DNA from: an uncultured Clostridia bacterium
GTDB lineage: Bacteria > Bacillota > Clostridia > Christensenellales > UBA1242
Assembly (NCBI GenBank): GCA_934772525.1
Contig: CAKVMI010000001.1
Coordinates: 186,001-250,000 of the forward strand
Length of the DNA stretch: 64,000 nucleotides
Direction: 5' to 3'
Shown here: piece after piece, positions 24,601 to 32,432 of the stretch
How positions within the stretch are numbered: the first letter of the stretch is position 1
Layout: each line of letters opens with the position of its first letter
The notes under the pieces: model-generated
Told to the model about the DNA's origin: nothing
The model's database searches: none
Seen by the model: only the letters and a program-made list of their open reading frames with translations
Program-made: the position numbers and the translations under genes

Positions 24601-26075
24601 AGATAGAAAAAATTTTAATAAAATATTTTGATTGGACGGAACAGGAAATACTTGACAAAGCTAAAAAATTGGATTTTATTTTTAGTGAATTGTCTGAAAA
24701 TGCCGCGCTTGAATTAATGCAGTTTTTTTGTGGTGAATTTCAGCTGAGTGAGGATGAATTTAAAAAAATATTAAAGAAGATGCCTTCGTTATTAAATTTT
24801 ACAATAGAAGGTATTAAGAAAAAAGAACAGTTTTATGAAAGTGTATATAGTATGAAACGTGAGCAGGTTAACAAGATGGTTAAGGTGTTTCCTAGGATTT
24901 TAGGTTTATCTACCCAAAGCGTACTAGATAAGGAAAATTTTTACAAAAGTGAATTTAGAGTGACTCATGATGATTTTTGTAAGATGATAAAGGTGTTTCC
25001 TGTGCTTCTAGGTCTCTCTACCGATAGTTTGCAAGAAAAGGCAAAATTTTACGAAAGTACGTTTGGTATTATCCGTACAGAATTCGGTAAGATGATAAAG
25101 GTGTTTCCTTCGTTCCAAGGATTATCTACCGATAGTGTGCAAGAAAAGGCGAAATTTTATGAAGATACATTTGGTATTACCCGTACAGAATATGGTAGGA
25201 TGATGAAGGTTCATCCTGCGTTCCAAGGTCTATCTGCCGATAGTGTGCAAGAAAAGGCGAAATTTTATGAGGATACGTTTGGTATTACACGCACAGAATT
25301 CGGAAAGATGATAAAGAAGTTTCCTATGCTTATAGGTCTATCTACTGACAGTGCGCAAGAAAAGGCAAAATTTTATGAAGATACATTTGGTATTACAAGT
25401 ATGGAATTTGGTAGGATGATGAAGGTGCATCCTGCGTCCCAATGTCTATCTGCCGATAAAGTGCAAGAAAAGGCGAAATTTTATGAAGATACATTTGGTA
25501 TTACACGCACAGAATTTGGTAGAATGCTGAAGGTGCATCCTGCACTTTTAAGTCCCGCTACCGATAGTGTGCAAGAAAAGGCAAAATTTTACGAAAGCAC
25601 GTTTGGTATTACCCGTACAGAATTTGGTAAGATGATAAAGAAGTCTCCTACATTGTTGGGACTATCAATAGATAGTGTACAAGAAAAAGTTAGACAAATT
25701 AAAGATATAAAAATCCCATCACAAGTCATAGTACAAAACCCAAGTATTTTAACGGTTCCTAAAAACACCCTAAAACTAAGATATATAATTTTAAGAAATA
25801 TAGCAACAAGAGAAGAAATATTTTCATATCATAATTGGTATATGATTAGTCAAGACAAAACATATGCAAGAACATGTTATCTATCAGAGACGGGGAAAAA
25901 GTTTAACTGGAAAACTGTTTTGTATTCAGAAAAAGTGTTTGGTAAGATGTGTGGTGTATCGAGCGATGAATTAATGGCAAAATACAAATTAACAGCTGGA
26001 AAAATTGAAAAATTAAGATCGGTCTTAGAAAAAGACGAAATAGTAGATTTTAACGATGATGAAAAAAATAATTAG
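24597..26075 (+). CDS. mTERF-like repeat protein B (nine core repeats)
   Basis: A 492-residue paralogue of the preceding protein, starting in its stop codon (ATGA), so the pair is translationally coupled. The N-terminal 100 and C-terminal 95 residues are nearly identical to copy A. The middle has nine full 36-residue units instead of six, and the length difference (104) is three units less four residues at the end. Units vary at a few positions (for example KVHPAFQGLSAD, KKFPMLIGLSTD, KVHPASQCLSAD), the surface expected to contact a ligand. As in eukaryotic mTERF proteins each unit should be a helix-turn-helix of a curved solenoid, possibly for DNA or RNA; this is inference. Confidence 0.65.
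   Translation: MKIEKILIKYFDWTEQEILDKAKKLDFIFSELSENAALELMQFFCGEFQLSEDEFKKILKKMPSLLNFTIEGIKKKEQFYESVYSMKREQVNKMVKVFPRILGLSTQSVLDKENFYKSEFRVTHDDFCKMIKVFPVLLGLSTDSLQEKAKFYESTFGIIRTEFGKMIKVFPSFQGLSTDSVQEKAKFYEDTFGITRTEYGRMMKVHPAFQGLSADSVQEKAKFYEDTFGITRTEFGKMIKKFPMLIGLSTDSAQEKAKFYEDTFGITSMEFGRMMKVHPASQCLSADKVQEKAKFYEDTFGITRTEFGRMLKVHPALLSPATDSVQEKAKFYESTFGITRTEFGKMIKKSPTLLGLSIDSVQEKVRQIKDIKIPSQVIVQNPSILTVPKNTLKLRYIILRNIATREEIFSYHNWYMISQDKTYARTCYLSETGKKFNWKTVLYSEKVFGKMCGVSSDELMAKYKLTAGKIEKLRSVLEKDEIVDFNDDEKNN
24757..25690 (+). repeat. 108-bp intragenic repeats of mTERF-like gene B
   Basis: The string GCAAGAAAAGGC recurs at 108-base steps (about 25031, 25139, 25247, 25355, 25463, 25571). Units are highly similar in DNA, which permits copy-number change by recombination or slippage. 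Confidence 0.8.
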
Positions 26076-26095
26076 TTTAGGTTAAGGATAAGAGA

Positions 26096-26389
26096 ATGGA
26101 TAAAAAAATAATAGATTTTATTAAAAGTTATAATATTACAGATTTAGAAATAGAAGACATGAAGTCTATTTCTGTATTGCTAGATGTTACAACATTTGAA
26201 GAATTTATGACGAATGCTTTATTGTTAATTGAATACGGTTACCCAAAGTCAGATTTGGATGTTCTTTTGCTTAATAATCCGTATATATTTACAGAATCTG
26301 CAAGTGTGCTAAAATCTGATCTTGAGAGTTTAAAAAGTAAATACGGGGATATAGAAGAGATTTTAAAAGAAGACCCAACAATTATCTAA
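26096..26389 (+). CDS. Small mTERF-like companion protein
   Basis: A 97-residue helical protein 20 bases after gene B, with ribosome site AAGGATAAGAG. Residues 50-85 (YGYPKSDLDVLLLNNPYIF, then a Ser/Leu-rich helix) follow the spacing of one mTERF-type unit: aromatic-Gly-aromatic, hydrophobic helix, Asn-Pro, then a second helix. The first half (NITDLEIEDMKSISVLLDV) could be another diverged unit. It may cap or modulate the two larger repeat proteins; it is too diverged for certainty. Confidence 0.5.
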   Translation: MDKKIIDFIKSYNITDLEIEDMKSISVLLDVTTFEEFMTNALLLIEYGYPKSDLDVLLLNNPYIFTESASVLKSDLESLKSKYGDIEEILKEDPTII

Positions 26390-26683
26390 GTTTAAGTGAT
26401 AATTTGTTCTATGCCCTAAATTTAGTTAATTAACAAAAATAGTGTAATAGCATAAAGCGGGAATAGATTAATAAACTAATAAGGCTAGGATAGTTTTATT
26501 TAAAAATTTTTGTATGGCACAACATAAATTTATAAGCCAAACTATTTGTGCCAAACTCTTTGTGTGTTGGATAAATTGTGTGTGTGTAAAGAAAATAGGG
26601 AGAGTTACCTTTACAGTTTAACCGTGCCTTTGGCGTAGAAAAATTAGTAAATGAAAATTTTAAAATTAATCTATAAAAAATGC
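26390..26683. other. Intergenic region with inverted repeat
   Basis: No gene seen. GGCACAA (26516-26522) and TTGTGCC (26546-26552) form an inverted repeat; on the minus strand it is followed by a T-rich stretch, so it may be a weak terminator in that direction. Confidence 0.4.
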
Positions 26684-26711
26684 TTGACAAAGGAAACGCA
26701 GTAGTGATAAT
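26684..26711 (+). promoter_or_regulatory. Promoter of the isc operon
   Basis: TTGACA (26684-26689), 16-base spacer, GATAAT (26706-26711), followed by the operator-like palindrome at 26720. Confidence 0.7.
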
Positions 26712-26719
26712 ATATAAAC

Positions 26720-26736
26720 CATACTTAATTGGTATG
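26720..26736 (+). promoter_or_regulatory. Palindrome at the iscR start region, candidate IscR operator
   Basis: CATAC and GTATG separated by seven bases, overlapping the expected transcription start. The ATAC...GTAT ends match the outer bases of known IscR type 1 sites, so autorepression by the Fe-S form is likely; the match is partial. Confidence 0.5.
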
Positions 26737-26757
26737 AATTAATTTTAAGGAGTTAAG

Positions 26758-27147
26758 ATGAAGATTTCTTCTAGGGGTAGATATGCTGTTAGGGTAATGG
26801 TTGAATTGAAAAATTCAAGCCCAAAAGTTATGACGGTTCCAGAAATTTCTAAAAATCAAGGTATTACTGTAAAGTATCTTGAAAAAGTAGTGGGGTTACT
26901 CACAAAGGCGGGACTGGTTGAATCTACTCGTGGAGTGGCTGGCGGTTACAAATTGAAAAAAGATCCAGCAGACTACACAATAGCAGAAATTTTGCGGGCA
27001 ACGGACGATCTTCCAGAACTTGCACCTTGCATGGAACAAAATGTAGTTTGTGATAAAATGCAAACTTGCAAAAGTAGGGGTTGTTGGGAAAGGTTGAACG
27101 AACTAATTGTAAACTACCTAAATAGTGTAAAACTATCCGATTTATAA
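26758..27147 (+). CDS. iscR: Rrf2-family Fe-S cluster regulator IscR
   Basis: A 129-residue Rrf2 protein. The start MKISSRGRYAVRVMVEL, the winged helix (PEISKNQGITVKYLEKVVGLL, recognition helix about residues 29-48) and the wing STRGVAGGYKL are typical. Cys91, Cys98 and Cys104 match the spacing of the IscR [2Fe-2S] ligands; a fourth Cys is at 109. Its gene precedes iscS and iscU, as in iscRSU operons, so it should repress the cluster assembly genes when holo-protein is plentiful. The promoter and palindrome just upstream fit autoregulation. SD: AAGGAG. Confidence 0.9.
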   Translation: MKISSRGRYAVRVMVELKNSSPKVMTVPEISKNQGITVKYLEKVVGLLTKAGLVESTRGVAGGYKLKKDPADYTIAEILRATDDLPELAPCMEQNVVCDKMQTCKSRGCWERLNELIVNYLNSVKLSDL

Positions 27148-27150
27148 TAA

Positions 27151-27184
27151 TTTTTTAGGAGTAGATAATTTACTCCTAAAAAAA
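27151..27184 (+). other. Strong stem-loop between iscR and iscS
   Basis: TTTTTTAGGAGTA pairs with TACTCCTAAAAAA around a 7-base loop. There is no T run after it on the plus strand, so it is more likely an RNA processing or stability element than a full terminator, and could make iscR and iscSU levels differ. Confidence 0.65.
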
Positions 27185-27231
27185 TGCCATTAAAACATAC
27201 CAAATCGGTAGGAGATATAAAGGAGAATATT

Positions 27232-28407
27232 ATGATTTATTTAGATAATAACGCGACAACAAAAGCTGATGAAGAAGTTGTAAAAGCGATGCTACCATAT
27301 TTAACAGATAACTATGGAAATCCATCAAGTATTTATAAAATTGGTAGAGAAAACAAAAGGGTAATTGAGTCTGTTCGTGGTACGATTGCTAAAACTTTTA
27401 ACTGTTTACCTGAAGAGATTTATTTTACATCGGGTGGAACTGAGAGTGACAACACTGCAATTCGTGGTATTGCGTACGCCTATAAAAATAAGGGGAATCA
27501 CATAATTACATCAAAAATTGAACACCCAGCAGTTCTTGATACCTTACATAAACTAGAGAAAGAAGGTTTTGAAGTAACTTATGTTGGTGTAGATAGTGAA
27601 GGTATAATAAATTTGGATGAATTAAAAAGTGCCATTAAGCCTACTACCACTTTAATAACCGTAATGTATGCAAATAATGAAATTGGAGTAATTGAGCCTA
27701 TTGACGAAATCGGAAAAATTGCAAAAGAGAATGGTATAATTTTCCACACCGATGCAGTGCAAGCGGTGGGGTCAATTAGGATTGATGTACAAAAATCTAA
27801 CATAGATAGTTTGAGTGTTTCGGCGCATAAGTTCCATGGTCCTAAAGGCGTTGGAGTGTTGTATGTAAAAAAGTCGGTTAGATTTAATAAATTTATTGAA
27901 GGTGGGCATCAAGAAAGAAATAAGCGTGCGGGCACCGAAAATGTTGCGGGAATTGTAGGTCTTGGCAAGGCGTTAGAACTAGCATACATTGACTTTGATG
28001 AGAAAAACGCAAAAATTAAAGCACTCCGTGACCATTTTATGACGGAAATACTTACTAAAATTCCGTACACAAGGTTAAATGGAAGCATTGAACATAGGCT
28101 TGTTGGCAACTGCAATATTTCATTCAAGTTTATTGAAGGTGAAGGTATATTATTAAATTTGGATAACCTTGGCATTTGTGCGTCATCGGGTAGTGCTTGT
28201 ACATCGGGTTCATTAGATCCATCGCACGTACTACTTGCAATAGGGCTAGACCACGCAACGGCACATGGGTCGGTTAGAATTTCTATAAGTAAGTACAACA
28301 CTTTAGAAGAAATTGACTATGTAATTAATGCGTTAATTGAAATTGTGGCAAGGCTTAGAAGTATGTCACCACTATATGAAGAATTTTTGGAAGGAGAAAA
28401 TAAGTAA
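27232..28407 (+). CDS. iscS: Cysteine desulfurase IscS/NifS
   Basis: A 391-residue class V aminotransferase-type enzyme that takes sulfur from cysteine for Fe-S cluster assembly on the scaffold encoded next. The ATG at 27232 has AAAGGAGAA upstream, and the protein then begins MIYLDNNATTKADEEV, the family N-terminus; an upstream ATG (27184) lacks a ribosome site. The PLP lysine is K200 in SAHKFHGPKG, and the catalytic cysteine is C323 in SSGSACTSGS. A His-Asp pair (FHTDAVQAVG) binds PLP. The stop is followed without gap by the iscU start. Confidence 0.93.
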   Translation: MIYLDNNATTKADEEVVKAMLPYLTDNYGNPSSIYKIGRENKRVIESVRGTIAKTFNCLPEEIYFTSGGTESDNTAIRGIAYAYKNKGNHIITSKIEHPAVLDTLHKLEKEGFEVTYVGVDSEGIINLDELKSAIKPTTTLITVMYANNEIGVIEPIDEIGKIAKENGIIFHTDAVQAVGSIRIDVQKSNIDSLSVSAHKFHGPKGVGVLYVKKSVRFNKFIEGGHQERNKRAGTENVAGIVGLGKALELAYIDFDEKNAKIKALRDHFMTEILTKIPYTRLNGSIEHRLVGNCNISFKFIEGEGILLNLDNLGICASSGSACTSGSLDPSHVLLAIGLDHATAHGSVRISISKYNTLEEIDYVINALIEIVARLRSMSPLYEEFLEGENK

Positions 28408-28860
28408 ATGGAATATTCAGAAATTGTTGTAGACCACTACACAAACCCTAGAAATGTTGGAAAGATTGAGAATGCTTCGGGAGTTGGTGAAGTTGGAAAC
28501 CCAGTTTGTGGGGATATTATGAAAATGTACATAAAGGTTGAAGATGGTAAAATTAGTGACGTTAAGTTTAAAACCTTTGGTTGTGGTGCGGCTATTGCTA
28601 GCAGTAGCGTAACTACCGAACTAATTAAAGGTAAAACCATTGAAGAAGCGCTGGCACTTAAAAATACCGAAGTTGTAGATAAGTTGGGTGGTCTTCCACC
28701 AGTAAAATTGCACTGCTCGGTGCTTGCAGAAGAAGCAATTCATAGTGCCATTGCGGATTATTTTAAAAAGCAAGGTAAGTTAAGTGATGAAGAAATTGCA
28801 AAGATTTGCGAAATTAAGGGTTGCTCTAGTTGTGAAATTAAAAAAGAAAATGCTAAGTAA
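28408..28860 (+). CDS. iscU: Fe-S cluster assembly scaffold IscU/NifU N-terminal type
   Basis: A 150-residue scaffold. The three cluster-binding Cys are C34 (NPVCGD), C59 (FGCGAAIASSS) and C103 (KLHCSVLAEEAI), with Asp36 as in IscU. The part after residue 125 is an extension ending GCSSCEIKKENAK with extra Cys, as in many Clostridia-type NifU-like proteins without a second domain. The start is the base after the iscS stop, so the two are coupled. It receives sulfur from IscS and passes clusters to acceptor proteins in the cytosol. Confidence 0.92.
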   Translation: MEYSEIVVDHYTNPRNVGKIENASGVGEVGNPVCGDIMKMYIKVEDGKISDVKFKTFGCGAAIASSSVTTELIKGKTIEEALALKNTEVVDKLGGLPPVKLHCSVLAEEAIHSAIADYFKKQGKLSDEEIAKICEIKGCSSCEIKKENAK

Positions 28861-28868
28861 ATAAATTT

Positions 28869-28898
28869 TGTACCATTTTTAGTGGTACATTTTTTTTA
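28869..28898 (+). terminator. Terminator of the isc operon
   Basis: TGTACCA / TGGTACA stem with a 7-base loop and a run of eight Ts. Confidence 0.85.
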
Positions 28899-28904
28899 GT
28901 TTTG

Positions 28905-28933
28905 TTGACAGGCGAAGTTGGTCGTTGTATACT
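28905..28933 (+). promoter_or_regulatory. Promoter of the coiled-coil protein gene
   Basis: Consensus TTGACA (28905-28910), 17-base spacer, TATACT (28928-28933). The leader to the ATG at 29034 is about 95 bases. Confidence 0.75.
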
Positions 28934-29033
28934 AAAATAAATTCATTAAACACAATAAAAAAACTTAATGCATTTGCAATACAATATATAATGAAAAATA
29001 ATTAATATATTTAAAAGTTTTTTAGGAGCGGAA

Positions 29034-29924
29034 ATGGGATTTTTTGGTGATATAAATACATTTTTTAAGTGGCGTAAATATAAAAAGCAGGTAGATTCTA
29101 CAAAGAGTCAAGAGTCTACAACCCTTCAAAACAGTTTTGAAGAATTGGGAAAAATTGAAGGGGATAGGTTGACTCGAAAGAGAGGAAAACACGAGCCAGA
29201 AAAGAACTACACAAAAGAAGAATGGCTTGAAAAGGTGCGACTTAGAGAAGAACTGCATTTAAAAGAAGCTCAAGAAAAGCAAAAACAAGAAGAAACGGAC
29301 GCTATTAACGAACTTAAAAAGAGTACTTATCAGATAGAAAATTCTAAACTTGTAAAATTGGCTGAATATAGGTTGAAAGGTAAAAATGAAATAGAACGCC
29401 GAACTAAACTTGCTTCATTTAACAGTAAAATGGAAATGGCAGATGAAGTGGTGGAGTCGGGGCTTTACAGAATTTATAAGTTGCACGAATGGTTAAAAAA
29501 GACGGATGCAACGAAACTTTCAGCGGAAAATATTGGTTTGTTAAATCAAAAAAGTGCAAGTAGCGGGAAGAATTTCTATTTTGATAGTTTTAAATTTGTA
29601 TCTACTGGACTATATGACCAAAATGCAGTGCTTGAGTGTTTTGTTTGTGACCATGACGGAGTAAAGTCTGCAGACAGAATGGCGTGTATACCTCTAGATG
29701 TTTACTCATTTTGTAAGTGTATAGAACATTCTAGTTTTAGTTTGGTAGAAAAAATCGCAAAAGGTGTAAATGAAACGGGGTGTTGTCCTATAAACTATGC
29801 GTCATACTTTGGTTGGGGAAAGAAGGAAAAGACCTTGATTGAAAATGCACTTATTACTAGAATATTGGAGATAAGGTCGGGATTGGATGGCTTAAACTAT
29901 GGTGACGACGATGAAAGATTTTAG
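29034..29924 (+). CDS. Hypothetical protein with N-terminal coiled coil
   Basis: A 296-residue protein I do not recognise. Residues 1-25 are basic and aromatic (MGFFGDINTFFKWRKYKKQV), then a Glu/Lys/Gln coiled coil (about 60-110, REELHLKEAQEKQKQEE), and a globular C-terminal half with several Cys (CFVCDHDG, CKCIEHSS, TGCCPINYASYF) that could bind a metal. No signal peptide. It has its own consensus promoter and AGGAGCGG ribosome site, so it is probably expressed alone. The hairpin near 30000 may end the transcript. Confidence 0.6.
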   Translation: MGFFGDINTFFKWRKYKKQVDSTKSQESTTLQNSFEELGKIEGDRLTRKRGKHEPEKNYTKEEWLEKVRLREELHLKEAQEKQKQEETDAINELKKSTYQIENSKLVKLAEYRLKGKNEIERRTKLASFNSKMEMADEVVESGLYRIYKLHEWLKKTDATKLSAENIGLLNQKSASSGKNFYFDSFKFVSTGLYDQNAVLECFVCDHDGVKSADRMACIPLDVYSFCKCIEHSSFSLVEKIAKGVNETGCCPINYASYFGWGKKEKTLIENALITRILEIRSGLDGLNYGDDDERF

Positions 29925-29999
29925 TGTATCTCGGCACTTACTTTTAAAATCGACTTATTAATGATTCTTATGCTGTTAGATTAAAAAGCAAATAAAAGA

Positions 30000-30036
30000 A
30001 CAACTGAAAGCCCCTAAGGCATCATGGTTGTTTTCA
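30000..30036 (+). terminator. Possible terminator after the coiled-coil protein gene
   Basis: AACAAC and GTTGTT enclose an inner GCC/GGC pair; a TT-CACTTT tail follows. Weaker than the other terminators here. Confidence 0.4.
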
Positions 30037-30160
30037 CTTTCTATATATAATAATAATTTAAAAAAAGAAATTTATAAACTTTTCATAAACGGGGTTTTAC
30101 AAGGGTCGGCGATATTTTTTAAATAAAATTAAATAAAATACAAAAATATTTCACAAAATG

Positions 30161-30190
30161 TTGACTTTTGTCGAAAAACTTTAATATAAT
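30161..30190 (+). promoter_or_regulatory. Promoter of the WG-repeat lipoprotein gene
   Basis: TTGACT (30161-30166), 18-base spacer, TATAAT (30185-30190), with a leader of about 110 bases before the ATG. The rest of the 29925-30305 gap holds no gene. Confidence 0.7.
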
Positions 30191-30305
30191 AAAAGTATGA
30201 GAAGTCAAAGTGAAAAAATTTAACCACTCATAAATTTGGGTTTTATAAACTTGAAATTTTTGAATGGTTTTTATATTCTTTTGACTAAAATAAAAGGAGA
30301 GTAAA

Positions 30306-32135
30306 ATGAGAAAAAAATTGTTATTTAGTATGGCAGTTGCAGTTGTTTTATGCTTTGCAGTAGTTACCGCTACTATTTTAACCGGTTGTGGAAATAAGTC
30401 CTCAATTAACACTGTAAATATTTATAGCGAAACTCCAAAGTATGAAGTTGGAAACATAACTGACCATACAGCAAATCTTGAGGGGGTGGAATTTTTATAT
30501 GTTCAATCTTCGGGAAATCTTGAGTCTAGCGAAGGCTCGCCTTATCTATTATTTGATAAGAATGCACCAACTATTTATAATGCTGTAGATGCATCGGATA
30601 ATGGTGCGGTAGTTGTTAAAAAGATTGTAGATGGCGTACAAAAATACGGCGTGTATAGTTTTAAATTAGGAAAATTCATCTTTGAACTTAAGGAATGCAC
30701 TAATTTAAAAATTATGGCAGAAACTGAAAGCGGTGCAACTTATGTTTCATACCGCACAAATGTTGGCGAAGTAGAAAAGTACTTTGTAGAAGAATGTGGC
30801 GTTGGTATTGTATATGAAAAAGAAGTTTCTACATTCGTTTCATTTTATGTAAAAATGTTAGGTTCCGTTGTAGATGGGAAGACAAGTTACGAAATGTGGC
30901 AAGTTTTTGAAAACGGCGTAGCTTATTATGAACTTCATAAAATCAAGTCTGGTAAGAGAAGTCTTGTATACGAAACTCGTGTAGATGCTGGCGACCCAAT
31001 TTGGCTTGGTGGTGTTAGTCCGATTGCTGAAGATAGCGAGAATTTAACACTTGAAAATATGTATACTTTTGTTGGTTACACCATACCTAATGGCGGTGCA
31101 ATGAGAATTCAAGTATATAATATGAAAAAACAAAAAAATGTAGGCAGTGTAGATATATCTGTTGATGTAAATTGTCTTATTGCTATTGGCAATACTATGA
31201 TTTTCCAACGTGTAATTAAACTGTCTCAAAATGCTACTAATTACGATTTTATAGATGACCGTGGAGATTTATATCTTCTAGAAACAAAAATGGTTAATTT
31301 AGTGACTGCTAAGGTTACCGAATTAAAAGACTTTAACTATGTAATTCAGTCATCTGACGAAGAGTATAACAAAGAGTATGCCGTTGTAAAAGCTTCAAAA
31401 ATTGATGAAAATAAAATGTGTAATAGCGAAGAAAGTGCCTTCTCACAAATTCAAATAAATGAAAATGGTAAGGTAAAAGAAATCGGAATTTATAATAAAG
31501 CTACAAAACTTTGTGATGATAGATTTGTGCTAGAATCTAGCGAGGATATGCACGTGCTTGTAGATGGTGACTATGATATAATCGCTGAACTTTCGGGTTT
31601 AACCGACTTAAGATTCGAGGCGGTTGGCGAAATGATTGTTGCGAAGAATAGTGCAGGTAAGTACGGCGTTATTGATAAAGACGGCAAATGTATTGTGGAC
31701 TTTAAATATAACGATGTTTTCTGTGTTGGTAATGGTGTGGTTATGCTTTCTGAAAATAAGACAGTTGGAGAAGTTGAATCTACCCATATTTATAGCATTG
31801 ATAACGAAGGTACGGCGACCGAACTATATAGTTACAGTTCAAACGACGGTAAGGGAATGTTTAAAGGAAGCGAAATAGCGGGCTTGGTACGTGGAACTAA
31901 CGCATTTGCAGTTAAAACCGTAGATAACGGAAAAAATGTTTACACTTGCTATAATGCAAAGGGCGAACAAATCGGCGTTGTAACCGATGCTGTGGATAGC
32001 GGAAACGTATTCAATATTGTAAATTATGGTAAAAATAATGAAAACATTGCATTTGTAGTAGTTGCAAATAGTGGAACTGCAAATGCAAAAATAGTTTCTA
32101 TTAGCACTTGGACAAATAACAGCTTAGAAAAGTAA
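30306..32135 (+). CDS. WG-repeat-like lipoprotein
   Basis: A 609-residue exported protein. The N-terminus is a lipoprotein signal: MRKK, a hydrophobic stretch and the lipobox LTGC (Cys28), so it should be lipid-anchored outside the membrane. The mature part is made of strand pairs; the best unit, KYGVIDKDGKCIVDFKYNDV, is a WG/KWG-type repeat, and a similar one occurs at KYGVYSFKLGKFIFELKE. Other units (NDGKGMFKGSE and on) are diverged. Such proteins form beta-propeller-like surfaces and are poorly understood. Own promoter and AAAGGAGAG ribosome site. Confidence 0.72.
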   Translation: MRKKLLFSMAVAVVLCFAVVTATILTGCGNKSSINTVNIYSETPKYEVGNITDHTANLEGVEFLYVQSSGNLESSEGSPYLLFDKNAPTIYNAVDASDNGAVVVKKIVDGVQKYGVYSFKLGKFIFELKECTNLKIMAETESGATYVSYRTNVGEVEKYFVEECGVGIVYEKEVSTFVSFYVKMLGSVVDGKTSYEMWQVFENGVAYYELHKIKSGKRSLVYETRVDAGDPIWLGGVSPIAEDSENLTLENMYTFVGYTIPNGGAMRIQVYNMKKQKNVGSVDISVDVNCLIAIGNTMIFQRVIKLSQNATNYDFIDDRGDLYLLETKMVNLVTAKVTELKDFNYVIQSSDEEYNKEYAVVKASKIDENKMCNSEESAFSQIQINENGKVKEIGIYNKATKLCDDRFVLESSEDMHVLVDGDYDIIAELSGLTDLRFEAVGEMIVAKNSAGKYGVIDKDGKCIVDFKYNDVFCVGNGVVMLSENKTVGEVESTHIYSIDNEGTATELYSYSSNDGKGMFKGSEIAGLVRGTNAFAVKTVDNGKNVYTCYNAKGEQIGVVTDAVDSGNVFNIVNYGKNNENIAFVVVANSGTANAKIVSISTWTNNSLEK

Positions 32136-32207
32136 TGTGAAAATTTAAAATAGTGCAATATTGTTTAATATAAAATAGAGCATATTATAAACAAAAAAGT
32201 TAATTAT

Positions 32208-32249
32208 TAAACCCTGAAAGGAGTATATCTTTTTGGGGTTTATTTTTTT
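32208..32249 (+). terminator. Terminator of the lipoprotein gene
   Basis: TAAACCC pairs with GGGTTTA across a long loop with inner AAA/TTT pairing, followed by a T run. The remaining gap to 32432 shows only a -10-like TATAAT at 32403-32408 before the alcohol dehydrogenase. Confidence 0.65.
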
Positions 32250-32432
32250 GTGTTGATTTGGGAAATTAATGGGGTTTCAGAGTTAAAAAAATAGGGAAAT
32301 AAGTGTCAGTTTAAAATGGAATTTTTTTGGGGGAGTATTTAGGTGCGAAGAAAAATTTGGATTAAACTATTAAAAGCGTTTTTTAAAATATGGTTAGTGG
32401 TGTATAATTATAACGATTGAAGGAGAAATTTT

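Noticed and set aside
23594..25690. CRISPR-like array because of regular repeats
   Set aside because: The 108-bp repeats are in frame, encode 36-residue units and have no spacers.
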